Assembly: GCA_002399505.1 (NCBI GenBank)
Contig: DHDT01000004.1
Span: 4,996 to 10,777, forward strand
Direction of reading: 5' to 3'
Origin: Caryophanales bacterium UBA4869
Lineage (GTDB): Bacteria; Bacillota_I; Bacilli_A; RFN20; CAG-288
Length of the DNA: 5,782 nucleotides
Positions within the stretch are counted from its first letter, which is position 1. The number at the start of each line of letters is the position of its first letter. Of the stretch, positions 1 to 4,585 are shown in pieces. Both the position numbers and the translations under genes were made by a program. The notes under the pieces are model-generated. The model was not told the origin of the DNA. It saw only the letters and a list, made by a program, of their open reading frames with translations, and searched no databases.

Positions 1-8
1 CTTTTTTT

Positions 9-25
9 CACATATAATTCATGTG
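9..25 (+). promoter_or_regulatory. Possible promoter -10 box inside a short inverted repeat
   Basis: A perfect TATAAT lies at 13-18, between the arms CACAT (9-13) and ATGTG (21-25), which form a 5-bp inverted repeat with a 7-base spacer. A matching -35 box would fall beyond the left edge, so the promoter cannot be completed. If real, it would start a transcript near base 25 with a leader of about 110 bases before the gene at 138, and a repeat straddling the -10 box could be a repressor site. AT-rich DNA often produces such boxes by chance, so the call is weak. Confidence 0.25.
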
Positions 26-92
26 GTGCAGTTATAGGTCTGTGCTATCCTAAAAAAGAAAAAAACGGATTTCCGTAAATATATATAAGAAG

Positions 93-123
93 CTGGAAAG
101 TTCATCATCAAGAGCCTTTCCAG
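93..123 (+). promoter_or_regulatory. 5' leader hairpin abutting the Shine-Dalgarno site
   Basis: CTGGAAAG (93-100) and CTTTCCAG (116-123) are perfect complements, giving an 8-bp stem with a 15-base loop. The right arm ends directly before the Shine-Dalgarno sequence AAGGGAG (124-130), which is 7 bases from the ATG at 138. There is no T-run after the stem, so it is not an intrinsic terminator. Its position suggests a structure that affects ribosome loading or mRNA stability. That role is inference; only the pairing is directly visible. Confidence 0.45.
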
Positions 124-137
124 AAGGGAGAAGCTTT

Positions 138-638
138 ATGATAAAAGAAGATTATCAGGAATATAAAGAGCCTATCAAAAACATCACTTTTGCCGATGAA
201 GAAGGAAACATCTATAGCACCTATACCAGTCTTGACAAACTGATGATTCCTTTATCACGGAAAGATATTCAAAACAAAGTACTTTCAATCGGCAATCAGA
301 TGTTCAGAGTACAGGATAACCTCAGCGCTTTTACTTTCGGAACAAAAAAGACCTATCTTAACATCAACTGCCTTTTAGGTTTGACAACAAAAATCGAAAG
401 CCAGGTTTTAGTCATCAAGATTCACTCTGAAAACGAAAATGACGACAATACCTTCTATTTCGTCTATTTATCACGCTTTTCTCTGATAAAAGACCCGAGA
501 AGAAAAGAAAACAACGGAATGCTGACTATGCTTCTTGATAGCTTAGTTATTGATTTCCCCTACAAAAAAGAAACAGATAACAAGAGCAATCTGGTCGTCA
601 ATATTCACGGTGTCCGTCTTCACTGCCTGATAAACTAA
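138..638 (+). CDS. Hypothetical protein, 166 residues
   Basis: The frame starts at an ATG with a strong Shine-Dalgarno site (AAGGGAG, 7 bases upstream) and ends in TAA, so it is very probably a real gene. I do not recognise the family. The product is soluble by eye, with no signal peptide or membrane segment. The N-terminus is acidic and polar (residues 1-30). The middle (about 45-120) alternates hydrophobic and polar residues, as in beta-strands, for example QVLVIKIHS and FYFVYLSRF. A basic KDPRRKE stretch near residues 117-123 is followed by another probable strand near the C-terminus (NLVVNIHGVRLHCLIN). It is the only gene in its transcription unit visible here, followed by an inverted repeat at 660-699 and the convergent MazG-like gene. 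Nothing nearby gives its function. Confidence 0.8.
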   Translation: MIKEDYQEYKEPIKNITFADEEGNIYSTYTSLDKLMIPLSRKDIQNKVLSIGNQMFRVQDNLSAFTFGTKKTYLNINCLLGLTTKIESQVLVIKIHSENENDDNTFYFVYLSRFSLIKDPRRKENNGMLTMLLDSLVIDFPYKKETDNKSNLVVNIHGVRLHCLIN

Positions 639-659
639 TACAGCTGTTTTTATTCCAAC

Positions 660-699
660 AAATGCTTTATCCGCTCTTTTTCTATGCACTAAAGCATTT
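660..699. repeat. 10-bp inverted repeat between convergent genes
   Basis: AAATGCTTTA (660-669) and TAAAGCATTT (690-699) are perfect inverted copies separated by 20 bases. The repeat lies in the 110-base gap between the converging 166-residue gene and the MazG-like gene, where a transcription end is expected. The stem is AT-rich, the loop is long, and neither side has a good T-run (only TTTT on the + side), so it is at best a weak bidirectional terminator. A protein-binding site is the other option. Confidence 0.4.
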
Positions 700-748
700 T
701 AAAAACTTGATAATTGCTAATTATATAAATAACAGAAAAGAAACTATC

Positions 749-1111
749 TTACTTCTTTTCGTATTCTTTGCGATGAACAGAATCTTCTTTATGGAAGGTT
801 TCTCCATGATAGCGGCTATGAAGTTTGTCTAAGTTGCCCTTAGCAATATCCTCAAGACTTATTCCTAAGCCAGACGCGGTTTCTGCCACATACCAAAGGA
901 CATCTCCGAGTTCTTCCTTTAAGTGTTCAGGATCCATAATATGACCTTGAAAACGGACCTTTTTGACGATGTCACAGCATTCTCCAGATTCGCCTGATAA
1001 TCCTAGGACACCATTCAAGACCATGTCTTTTCTTCCGTCTTCGCTGATGAGATTAAAAGCATGTTTCTGATAATCGTTAAACGAAAGCGTCTCTTTTTTA
1101 TTGTCTTCCAT
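749..1111 (-). CDS. MazG-like nucleotide pyrophosphohydrolase, 120 residues
   Basis: All-alpha NTP pyrophosphohydrolases of this type hydrolyse (d)NTPs to the monophosphate and pyrophosphate in the cytoplasm, usually as house-cleaning enzymes. The signature is clear: ExxE at E41-E44 (GESGE) and ExxD at E67-D70 (EELGD), the metal-binding acidic residues, followed by the helix LWYVAETASGLGISLEDIA, which matches the family's conserved segment after ExxD. At 120 residues it is a single-domain form, about half of classical two-domain MazG and typical of small MazG-like proteins. The ATG is preceded by GAGAGG at 8 bases. The gene lies 36 bases behind the Nudix gene on the same strand and in the same frame, so co-transcription is likely. 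The exact substrate cannot be told from sequence. Confidence 0.9.
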   Translation of the reverse strand: MEDNKKETLSFNDYQKHAFNLISEDGRKDMVLNGVLGLSGESGECCDIVKKVRFQGHIMDPEHLKEELGDVLWYVAETASGLGISLEDIAKGNLDKLHSRYHGETFHKEDSVHRKEYEKK

Positions 1112-1139
1112 ATACAGGTCCTCTCTTTTTCTATAATCT

Positions 1140-1167
1140 ATTATCCGTCAGTCTACTTCTACCTCAA
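1140..1167 (-). promoter_or_regulatory. Possible promoter for the MazG-like gene
   Basis: On the - strand TTGAGG (1167-1162) and GATAAT (1145-1140) are separated by 16 bases; the -35 matches the consensus at 4 of 6 positions and the -10 at 5 of 6. The -35 lies in the last codons of the Nudix gene, and transcription would begin about 20 bases before the MazG-like start. It could supplement read-through from the Nudix promoter. Support is modest. Confidence 0.35.
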
Positions 1168-1630
1168 AGTCTTTTTGGAGATATTTGACTATCGGTTCCT
1201 TCGTTCCCCGAAGGAATTCTTCGTCAGAAGGAAGAGAAGACAAAGAACAGAAGAAAATCTCTGTTGATTCATCGTCATGATTTAAAGGAACAGAAAGAGA
1301 AGATACTCTTTCGATGAAGATGATGTCGACATAATCAGTGACATCGCCGTTAGGATAGGTAATCTGATTCTTTTTCCCGCTTCTGATCATGAAAAGACTG
1401 GGATTTAGCAATTCGATTCCGGTTTCTTCTCTGACTTCTCTCTTGACTCCTTCAATAACAGTCTCATCAAGATCGATAGAACCGCCGGGAAGACAGTAGA
1501 GACCATTATCTCTTCTCTTTTCAAGAAGGACTTCCTCTTTGTCATTGATGATAAGACAGCTTAAACCAACTGACAGACATCGTGAGCCTTTTATCATTCC
1601 CCGCAGATATTTAATATAATCGATTGGCAT
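1148..1630 (-). CDS. Nudix hydrolase, 160 residues
   Basis: Nudix enzymes cleave nucleoside diphosphates linked to another moiety and need Mg2+. The Nudix box GX5EX7REUXEEXGU is perfect: G50, E56, R64-E65, E68-E69 and G71, preceded by the usual LPGG (47-50). The N-terminus (DYIKYLRGMIKGSR) and the strand before the box (VLLEKRRDNGLYCLPGG) match the common single-domain Nudix group that begins with a DYI..LR helix; substrates there are mostly undefined. I chose the ATG at 1630 because GAGG lies 8 bases upstream, the family start fits, and the longer frame from 1669 lacks a Shine-Dalgarno site and begins upstream of the likely transcription start. The gene ends in TGA, the only one here to do so, and continues in frame without another stop into the MazG-like gene. 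The two probably share a role in nucleotide-pool clean-up. Confidence 0.92.
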   Translation of the reverse strand: MPIDYIKYLRGMIKGSRCLSVGLSCLIINDKEEVLLEKRRDNGLYCLPGGSIDLDETVIEGVKREVREETGIELLNPSLFMIRSGKKNQITYPNGDVTDYVDIIFIERVSSLSVPLNHDDESTEIFFCSLSSLPSDEEFLRGTKEPIVKYLQKDFEVEVD

Positions 1631-1638
1631 TTCAACAA

Positions 1639-1642
1639 CCTC
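1639..1642 (-). promoter_or_regulatory. Shine-Dalgarno site that fixes the Nudix start
   Basis: GAGG on the - strand lies 8 bases before the ATG at 1630. It lies downstream of the upstream in-frame ATG at 1669, so it cannot serve that one and argues for the shorter 160-residue product over the 173-residue reading. Confidence 0.7.
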
Positions 1643-1651
1643 GCTGTTTTT

Positions 1652-1661
1652 ATTATATAAT
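1652..1661. promoter_or_regulatory. Palindromic divergent -10 region
   Basis: ATTATATAAT is a perfect 10-base palindrome that contains TATAAT on both strands (1656-1661 on +, 1657-1652 on -). The predicted start of the + transcript is about 1668, exactly the A of the ATG of the 89-residue gene. The predicted - start is about 1645, giving the Nudix mRNA a leader of about 15 bases that just includes its GAGG. The -35 regions are poor on both sides: TCAACA at 1632-1637 with an 18-base spacer on +, and TTTAAA at 1678-1673 with 15 bases on -. The shared -10 would make the two genes compete for one polymerase site. Sequence supports the palindrome; promoter activity is inferred. Confidence 0.55.
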
Positions 1662-1667
1662 CTTAGC

Positions 1668-1937
1668 ATGACTTTAAAACACTATGATATCAAAGAAGCA
1701 GTCAGGCTTCTCAAAGCCGGTTATGTTCTGATTTCAGCCCTCAAGGACGATGACTCTTCTTTCGTCTTTGCAAAGAAGAAGATCTTTGTCCATTCCGCTA
1801 AAGGCGGAATCTATCTTGATACCTATTCTTTTCAGGATATCTATAAGGATCAGATCTTCCTGATTGACGAAGAAAGCAACAACGAAGAGGCTGTTGACCC
1901 CAAAAAAGACGAAGAATATTATAGTTGGAGACAATAA
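1668..1937 (+). CDS. Hypothetical protein, 89 residues, probably leaderless
   Basis: I do not recognise this family. The sequence reads like a genuine folded small protein. An N-terminal amphipathic helix (YDIKEAVRLLKAGYVLIS, about 6-23) leads to beta-like segments (SFVFAKKKIFVHS, then GGIYLDTYSF and QIFLID, about 31-66). An acidic tail with a conserved-looking end, DPKKDEEYYSWRQ (77-89), follows. There is no signal peptide or membrane segment. No Shine-Dalgarno site precedes the ATG and there is no other in-frame ATG, GTG or TTG upstream before a stop at 1617-1619. A TATAAT ends 6 bases before the ATG, so the message would begin at the start codon. It is divergent from the Nudix gene. The 49-residue gene lies 84 bases downstream behind its own promoter, and I see no terminator between. 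Confidence 0.75.
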   Translation: MTLKHYDIKEAVRLLKAGYVLISALKDDDSSFVFAKKKIFVHSAKGGIYLDTYSFQDIYKDQIFLIDEESNNEEAVDPKKDEEYYSWRQ

Positions 1938-1961
1938 ACGGCTTTCTTTAAACACTAACAC

Positions 1962-1989
1962 TTGAAAAATACACCTTTTTCGCTATAAT
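1962..1989 (+). promoter_or_regulatory. Near-consensus sigma-A promoter for the 49-residue gene
   Basis: TTGAAA (1962-1967) and TATAAT (1984-1989) are separated by 16 bases, matching the housekeeping consensus at 5 of 6 and 6 of 6 positions. It is the best promoter in the window. The start would be near 1996, leaving a leader of about 26 bases that holds GAGG at 2009-2012, 9 bases before the ATG at 2022. Confidence 0.8.
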
Positions 1990-2021
1990 AGAGAAACGTG
2001 TCTATATAGAGGTTAATTATC

Positions 2022-2171
2022 ATGGGAAAGAAAAGATTTGATGCCAGAGGCTTCGCTAAGGGATGGGATGAGAGAAGAGAAAAGAGACAGGCCAAGGAAG
2101 CCAAGGCTGAAGCTAAGAACAAAGCTTTAAAGAAAGCCGCCGCTGCTCCTGTAGCTACTGAAGCTAAGTAG
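2022..2171 (+). CDS. Small highly basic Lys/Ala-rich protein, 49 residues
   Basis: This short frame runs from ATG to TAG with GAGG 9 bases upstream, a near-consensus promoter before it and an intrinsic terminator 23 bases after the stop, so it forms a complete one-gene unit. By my count the product has 11 Lys, 5 Arg, 13 Ala and only 7 acidic residues. The first part is MGKKRFDARGFAKGWDERRE, an Arg/Gly/aromatic segment. It is followed by a helix-prone run of alternating Ala, Lys and Glu (24-42, beginning QAKEAKAEAK) and a short tail (APVATEAK). There is no signal peptide or membrane segment. I do not recognise the family. The charge suggests binding to RNA, DNA or the ribosome, as with Lys/Ala-rich tails of some nucleoid proteins, but that is inference. 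Standard gene callers could miss it for its size. Confidence 0.8.
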   Translation: MGKKRFDARGFAKGWDERREKRQAKEAKAEAKNKALKKAAAAPVATEAK

Positions 2172-2185
2172 TTTTTATTTGCTTT

Positions 2186-2222
2186 AAAAAAAGACCCACT
2201 TGTCAATTCAGGTGGGTTTTTT
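2186..2222. terminator. Intrinsic terminator, bidirectional in form
   Basis: CCCACTTG (2195-2202) pairs with CAGGTGGG (2209-2216) around a 6-base loop (TCAATT), with one G-T pair; the stem extends outward through A-T pairs. T6 (2217-2222) follows on the + strand and A7 (2186-2192) precedes it, giving a U-run on the - strand too. It ends the 49-residue gene and can stop any - strand read-through past the next terminator. Confidence 0.9.
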
Positions 2223-2228
2223 GGTGTC

Positions 2229-2256
2229 AAAAAAAGAAGGCTGTCTAGGCCTTCTT
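2229..2256 (-). terminator. Intrinsic terminator of the large - strand block
   Basis: On the - strand AAGAAGGC (2256-2249) and GCCTTCTT (2241-2234) form a perfect 8-bp stem with a 7-base loop, followed by a U-run (2235-2229). It lies 7 bases after the stop codon of the 133-residue membrane protein gene, closing that transcript. Confidence 0.88.
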
Positions 2257-2263
2257 GATGATT

Positions 2264-2665
2264 TTACTTCTTGTCAGCAGGAACAGAGGTAGTCTTTAAG
2301 TCGGCAGAAGAAGGAGTGACGTCGCTTTCCATCAAGATACGCATACGTTCTTCGTATCTTCTCTTCTCAGCAGCCTGCTGAGAGACCTTATTGGAATAAT
2401 GATAGATAGTGATGAGGAATCCGATCATCGCAACGAGCATGAAGCAGGTACCGACAATTCTGAAGTCAGCAATGCCGGTTCCGCCAAAGAAGGCAGCTAA
2501 GCCCTTCTGAGCCTGATAGAGAGGATTGTCGCTCAGTCTTCCGACATTATAGGCACAGACGCCTAAGATAGCCAGAACGAGACCTGTGACCCAGATAGCG
2601 GCAAAAACAGAATACCAGACAATTTCAGAGGTGAATACCTTTCTTGTTTTCTTAGTACTTTCCAT
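2264..2665 (-). CDS. Two-TM membrane protein of unknown function, 133 residues
   Basis: A short basic N-terminus (KKTRK, 5-9) precedes a hydrophobic helix at about 16-39 (ending LVLAILGVCAY). A loop of about 28 residues follows, rich in Gly and Ala (GLAAFFGGTG), then a second hydrophobic helix at about 68-90 (CFMLVAMIGFLITIYHY). A charged cytoplasmic tail (AAEKRRYEERMRILMESD) ends in a Ser/Thr/Lys-rich segment. Positive charges at both ends favour both termini inside, with the loop outside. The start is secure: AAGGAGG lies 10 bases upstream, inside the 3' end of the preceding gene, whose stop is only 2 bases away. That tight spacing implies co-translation with the 320-residue protein, which may dock on the charged tail (inference). 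I do not recognise the family. A terminator follows directly. Confidence 0.85.
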   Translation of the reverse strand: MESTKKTRKVFTSEIVWYSVFAAIWVTGLVLAILGVCAYNVGRLSDNPLYQAQKGLAAFFGGTGIADFRIVGTCFMLVAMIGFLITIYHYSNKVSQQAAEKRRYEERMRILMESDVTPSSADLKTTSVPADKK

Positions 2666-2667
2666 GA

Positions 2668-3630
2668 TTATCTGTCCTCCTTAGGAAGAGCTTTGTCAGC
2701 TTCAGCAGGCTCAGTCTGAGACTTGTTCTGCTGTTCCTTCATCTTGTTTATTTCATAAGCCTGCATCTTTTCACCAAAGGATTTGAACTCTTCATTCAAA
2801 GGTCCCTGCATGGAGCCGATGATCTTATCGAAATAACCGGTGAAGATACGGAAATAGGCATTGATATCAGTAGTCGCCTTCTTGCCAGTGAAGATGTCGC
2901 AGTCATTGTAGGTCTGTTCTCTGGCATATTTGAATTCTTCATCAGTGCCATCGTTTCCGAAAGTATTGAGAACATCGACCATATCCTGATTGAGGGTGTG
3001 GAATTCGTTCTCGATCATACGGAAAGAAGGATCGTTTCTGACATCGAATTCAGGATCGTTCTTCGGGTTGATTCCGCCATGACTCTTGCTGTAAGAATCA
3101 GTATAGGTCTTGCCGTTTTGATTGAGTTCCAAAAACTTGTTGGATAAAAGAATCGAACTGACTTTACCGGCAAAGGCATGATAATAACGGATATCATCAT
3201 GGACAAGCTTTTCAAAGTCGGGTTCGAGCTTATTGTTCTGAGCCAGGAATTTGTTGGCGGAGATCATAAAGGCTTCTAAATAGGCGCGGAGCTGAACGAT
3301 AGAAGTGAAAAGCTCGACGATCAGGGAAGGTTCGACATTGACATGTCCCTGAAGATCAACGGTGACAATTCTGCCAGGTTCTTCATAGACATCCTCAATG
3401 AAATAACGCATCATGTCAAAGAGTTTCTTTCCGGCTTCACCGTTATTGCGGCAATTGGCTTCAAAAGGAGAACCTTTTGCAGTCAGAGCTTTCAGGGAAC
3501 GATAACGCTGTTCGCGTTCTTCTTTAGAGAAACCGGCCGGATTCATGCTGGGAAGGCAATAGAAGAGGGAAGACTCCGCGATTCTGGCTAAAGTAAGGAT
3601 CGTCATCACATTTCTTTCTTCATCATTCAT
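2668..3630 (-). CDS. Hypothetical soluble protein, 320 residues
   Basis: I do not recognise this protein. It appears mostly helical, with no signal peptide or clear membrane segment. Long helix-like stretches occur at about 7-26, 100-130 (SLIVELFTSIVQLRAYLEAFMIS region) and 250-300. A polar central region holds a near-repeat, NDPEFD and NDPSF, at 191-203. The last 25 residues are a charged, probably disordered tail rich in Lys, Glu and Gln. I chose the ATG at 3630 because GAGG lies 7 bases upstream; the ATG 10 codons earlier (3660) has no Shine-Dalgarno site and would lie only about 10 bases after the predicted transcription start. It is the first gene behind its own promoter and lies 2 bases from the gene for the two-TM protein, so the pair probably acts together. 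An enzymatic motif is not apparent. Confidence 0.87.
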   Translation of the reverse strand: MNDEERNVMTILTLARIAESSLFYCLPSMNPAGFSKEEREQRYRSLKALTAKGSPFEANCRNNGEAGKKLFDMMRYFIEDVYEEPGRIVTVDLQGHVNVEPSLIVELFTSIVQLRAYLEAFMISANKFLAQNNKLEPDFEKLVHDDIRYYHAFAGKVSSILLSNKFLELNQNGKTYTDSYSKSHGGINPKNDPEFDVRNDPSFRMIENEFHTLNQDMVDVLNTFGNDGTDEEFKYAREQTYNDCDIFTGKKATTDINAYFRIFTGYFDKIIGSMQGPLNEEFKSFGEKMQAYEINKMKEQQNKSQTEPAEADKALPKEDR

Positions 3631-3637
3631 AGGTAAA

Positions 3638-3641
3638 CCTC
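3638..3641 (-). promoter_or_regulatory. Shine-Dalgarno site that fixes the start of the 320-residue protein
   Basis: GAGG on the - strand, 7 bases before the ATG at 3630. It supports the start MNDEER over the longer one beginning MCYQIK. Confidence 0.75.
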
Positions 3642-3676
3642 GTTTTATTTGATAACACACATAGACTAACTTATTA

Positions 3677-3705
3677 ATTATATATAACTAAGCCCGATTT
3701 TCCAA
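3677..3705 (-). promoter_or_regulatory. Internal promoter for the unknown two-gene module
   Basis: On the - strand TTGGAA (3705-3700) and a perfect TATAAT (3682-3677) are separated by exactly 17 bases. The -35 is formed by sense codons near the end of the HAD gene (TTG GAA), and the -10 lies just after that gene's stop. Transcription would begin near 3670, giving a leader of about 40 bases to the ATG at 3630. The 320- and 133-residue genes can therefore be expressed apart from ApbE/HAD, although no terminator separates them. Confidence 0.65.
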
Positions 3706-4584
3706 CGCCTTTATGAAATCTATTGGCTTTATCTTATCATTTTCATAGGAAGAAGGCGTATTTAAGTAGTCCTCAAGGTCATAAATACGATTGATGATAT
3801 GATTGGCCTGAGATTTGAAATGATCAGGAGAATGAGCCATGGCGAAAGAATGGGGAAAACATTCAAACATCGTCAAATCGTTTCCGCTGTCACCGCAGAC
3901 AAAGACTTCTTCAGGCCTGATGCCCTTTTCACGGCAATATTTAGTCAGAGTTATTCCTTTGGAAATACCTTTTCCGGCTACCTCGATTGCGTTATTGGAG
4001 ACGGCGATAGACATCGAGTCACCAAAACGGTCTTTGACAGCTAAGGCCAGTTCGCTGGCTTTGACCTTCGCCGGCTGTCCTAATCCCATCGTAAGCATTA
4101 TCTTATAATTTGGAGTCTCAAGCTTCTGGACAAAGTTTTCTTCTCCGGTGATCAGATGCTCGCTATAGAACAAGTTGAGATGATTGACAAAAGTCATGCT
4201 CTTAAAGAAAAATCCCGACATATTATGAGTAGTCAGATAAGTGGGAACATGTTCATCGAAAAGAAACCAGACGGGGATGCCGTAACCGACTTTGAAAGTA
4301 GCATAAAGATCCAACAGGGCATCATGGTCGAGAGGAGTATTGTCTCTGATTCCGTTCGAATCAAAAACGAAACCACCATTGCATCCAATTAAGGTGACTG
4401 GATGACGAAGAGATTTTTCGACCCTGCTTTTGATATTGACGCTTCTTCCAGACACTAAGACCACTTCACCACCGGAAGCCAGAAAACGCTGCAGAAATCT
4501 TCTGCTCTTAGGATTGATTCCCAGAATGCGGTTCTTAGGATAAAACAGGGTTCCGTCTAAATCAGTAGCAATAAGTTTTATCAT
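3688..4584 (-). CDS. Cof-type HAD phosphatase, 298 residues
   Basis: A cytoplasmic haloacid dehalogenase-superfamily hydrolase of the Cof/IIB group, which dephosphorylates small metabolites such as sugar phosphates, nucleotides and flavin-related compounds. All four motifs are present: motif I DLDGTL with nucleophile D8 and acid/base D10; motif II S45 in LVSGRS; motif III K209 in GKGISKG; motif IV GDSGND with D232 and D236. GCNGG at 67-71 is also typical. The cap domain spans roughly 85-200 and is where substrate specificity lies; the length is slightly above the usual 260-290, due to a short C-terminal tail. The ATG at 4584 follows the ApbE stop by one base, with a weak AAAGAG inside the ApbE gene, so translation is probably coupled. 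The link to ApbE makes a flavin phosphate a conceivable substrate, but ApbE works outside the cytoplasm and this is only a guess. Confidence 0.92.
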   Translation of the reverse strand: MIKLIATDLDGTLFYPKNRILGINPKSRRFLQRFLASGGEVVLVSGRSVNIKSRVEKSLRHPVTLIGCNGGFVFDSNGIRDNTPLDHDALLDLYATFKVGYGIPVWFLFDEHVPTYLTTHNMSGFFFKSMTFVNHLNLFYSEHLITGEENFVQKLETPNYKIMLTMGLGQPAKVKASELALAVKDRFGDSMSIAVSNNAIEVAGKGISKGITLTKYCREKGIRPEEVFVCGDSGNDLTMFECFPHSFAMAHSPDHFKSQANHIINRIYDLEDYLNTPSSYENDKIKPIDFIKALENRA

Positions 4585-4585
4585 T

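Noticed and set aside
65..76. ACGGA-TT-TCCGT inverted repeat next to A-runs, resembling a terminator on the - strand.
   Set aside because: The usable stem is only about 4 bp once a loop is allowed, too short for an intrinsic terminator, and no - strand gene ends here within the window.
736..762. GAAAAGAA/TTCTTTTC hairpin overlapping the end of the MazG-like gene.
   Set aside because: The stem is almost all A-T, the loop is about 10 bases and there is no U-run after it, so it is not a convincing terminator.
749..1630. TGA read as Trp, making Nudix-MazG one protein under genetic code 4.
   Set aside because: All Trp codons checked in the window are TGG, no other in-frame TGA is needed, the Nudix domain is complete before the TGA, and MazG has its own ribosome binding site.
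1148..1669. Longer Nudix reading starting at 1669, whose ATG overlaps the ATG of the opposite gene.
   Set aside because: It has no Shine-Dalgarno site, lies upstream of the likely transcription start, and the family N-terminus fits the start at 1630, which has GAGG 8 bases ahead.
1734..1961. A 75-codon open frame on the - strand opposite the 89-residue gene.
   Set aside because: No Shine-Dalgarno site or promoter, and its composition is that of an antisense shadow.
1955..2230. A 91-codon open frame on the - strand opposite the 49-residue gene.
   Set aside because: It begins within the terminator region, lacks a ribosome binding site, and its Ala/Leu/Phe-rich composition is what the reverse of Lys/Ala/Glu codons gives. 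The + strand frame has promoter, Shine-Dalgarno site and terminator.
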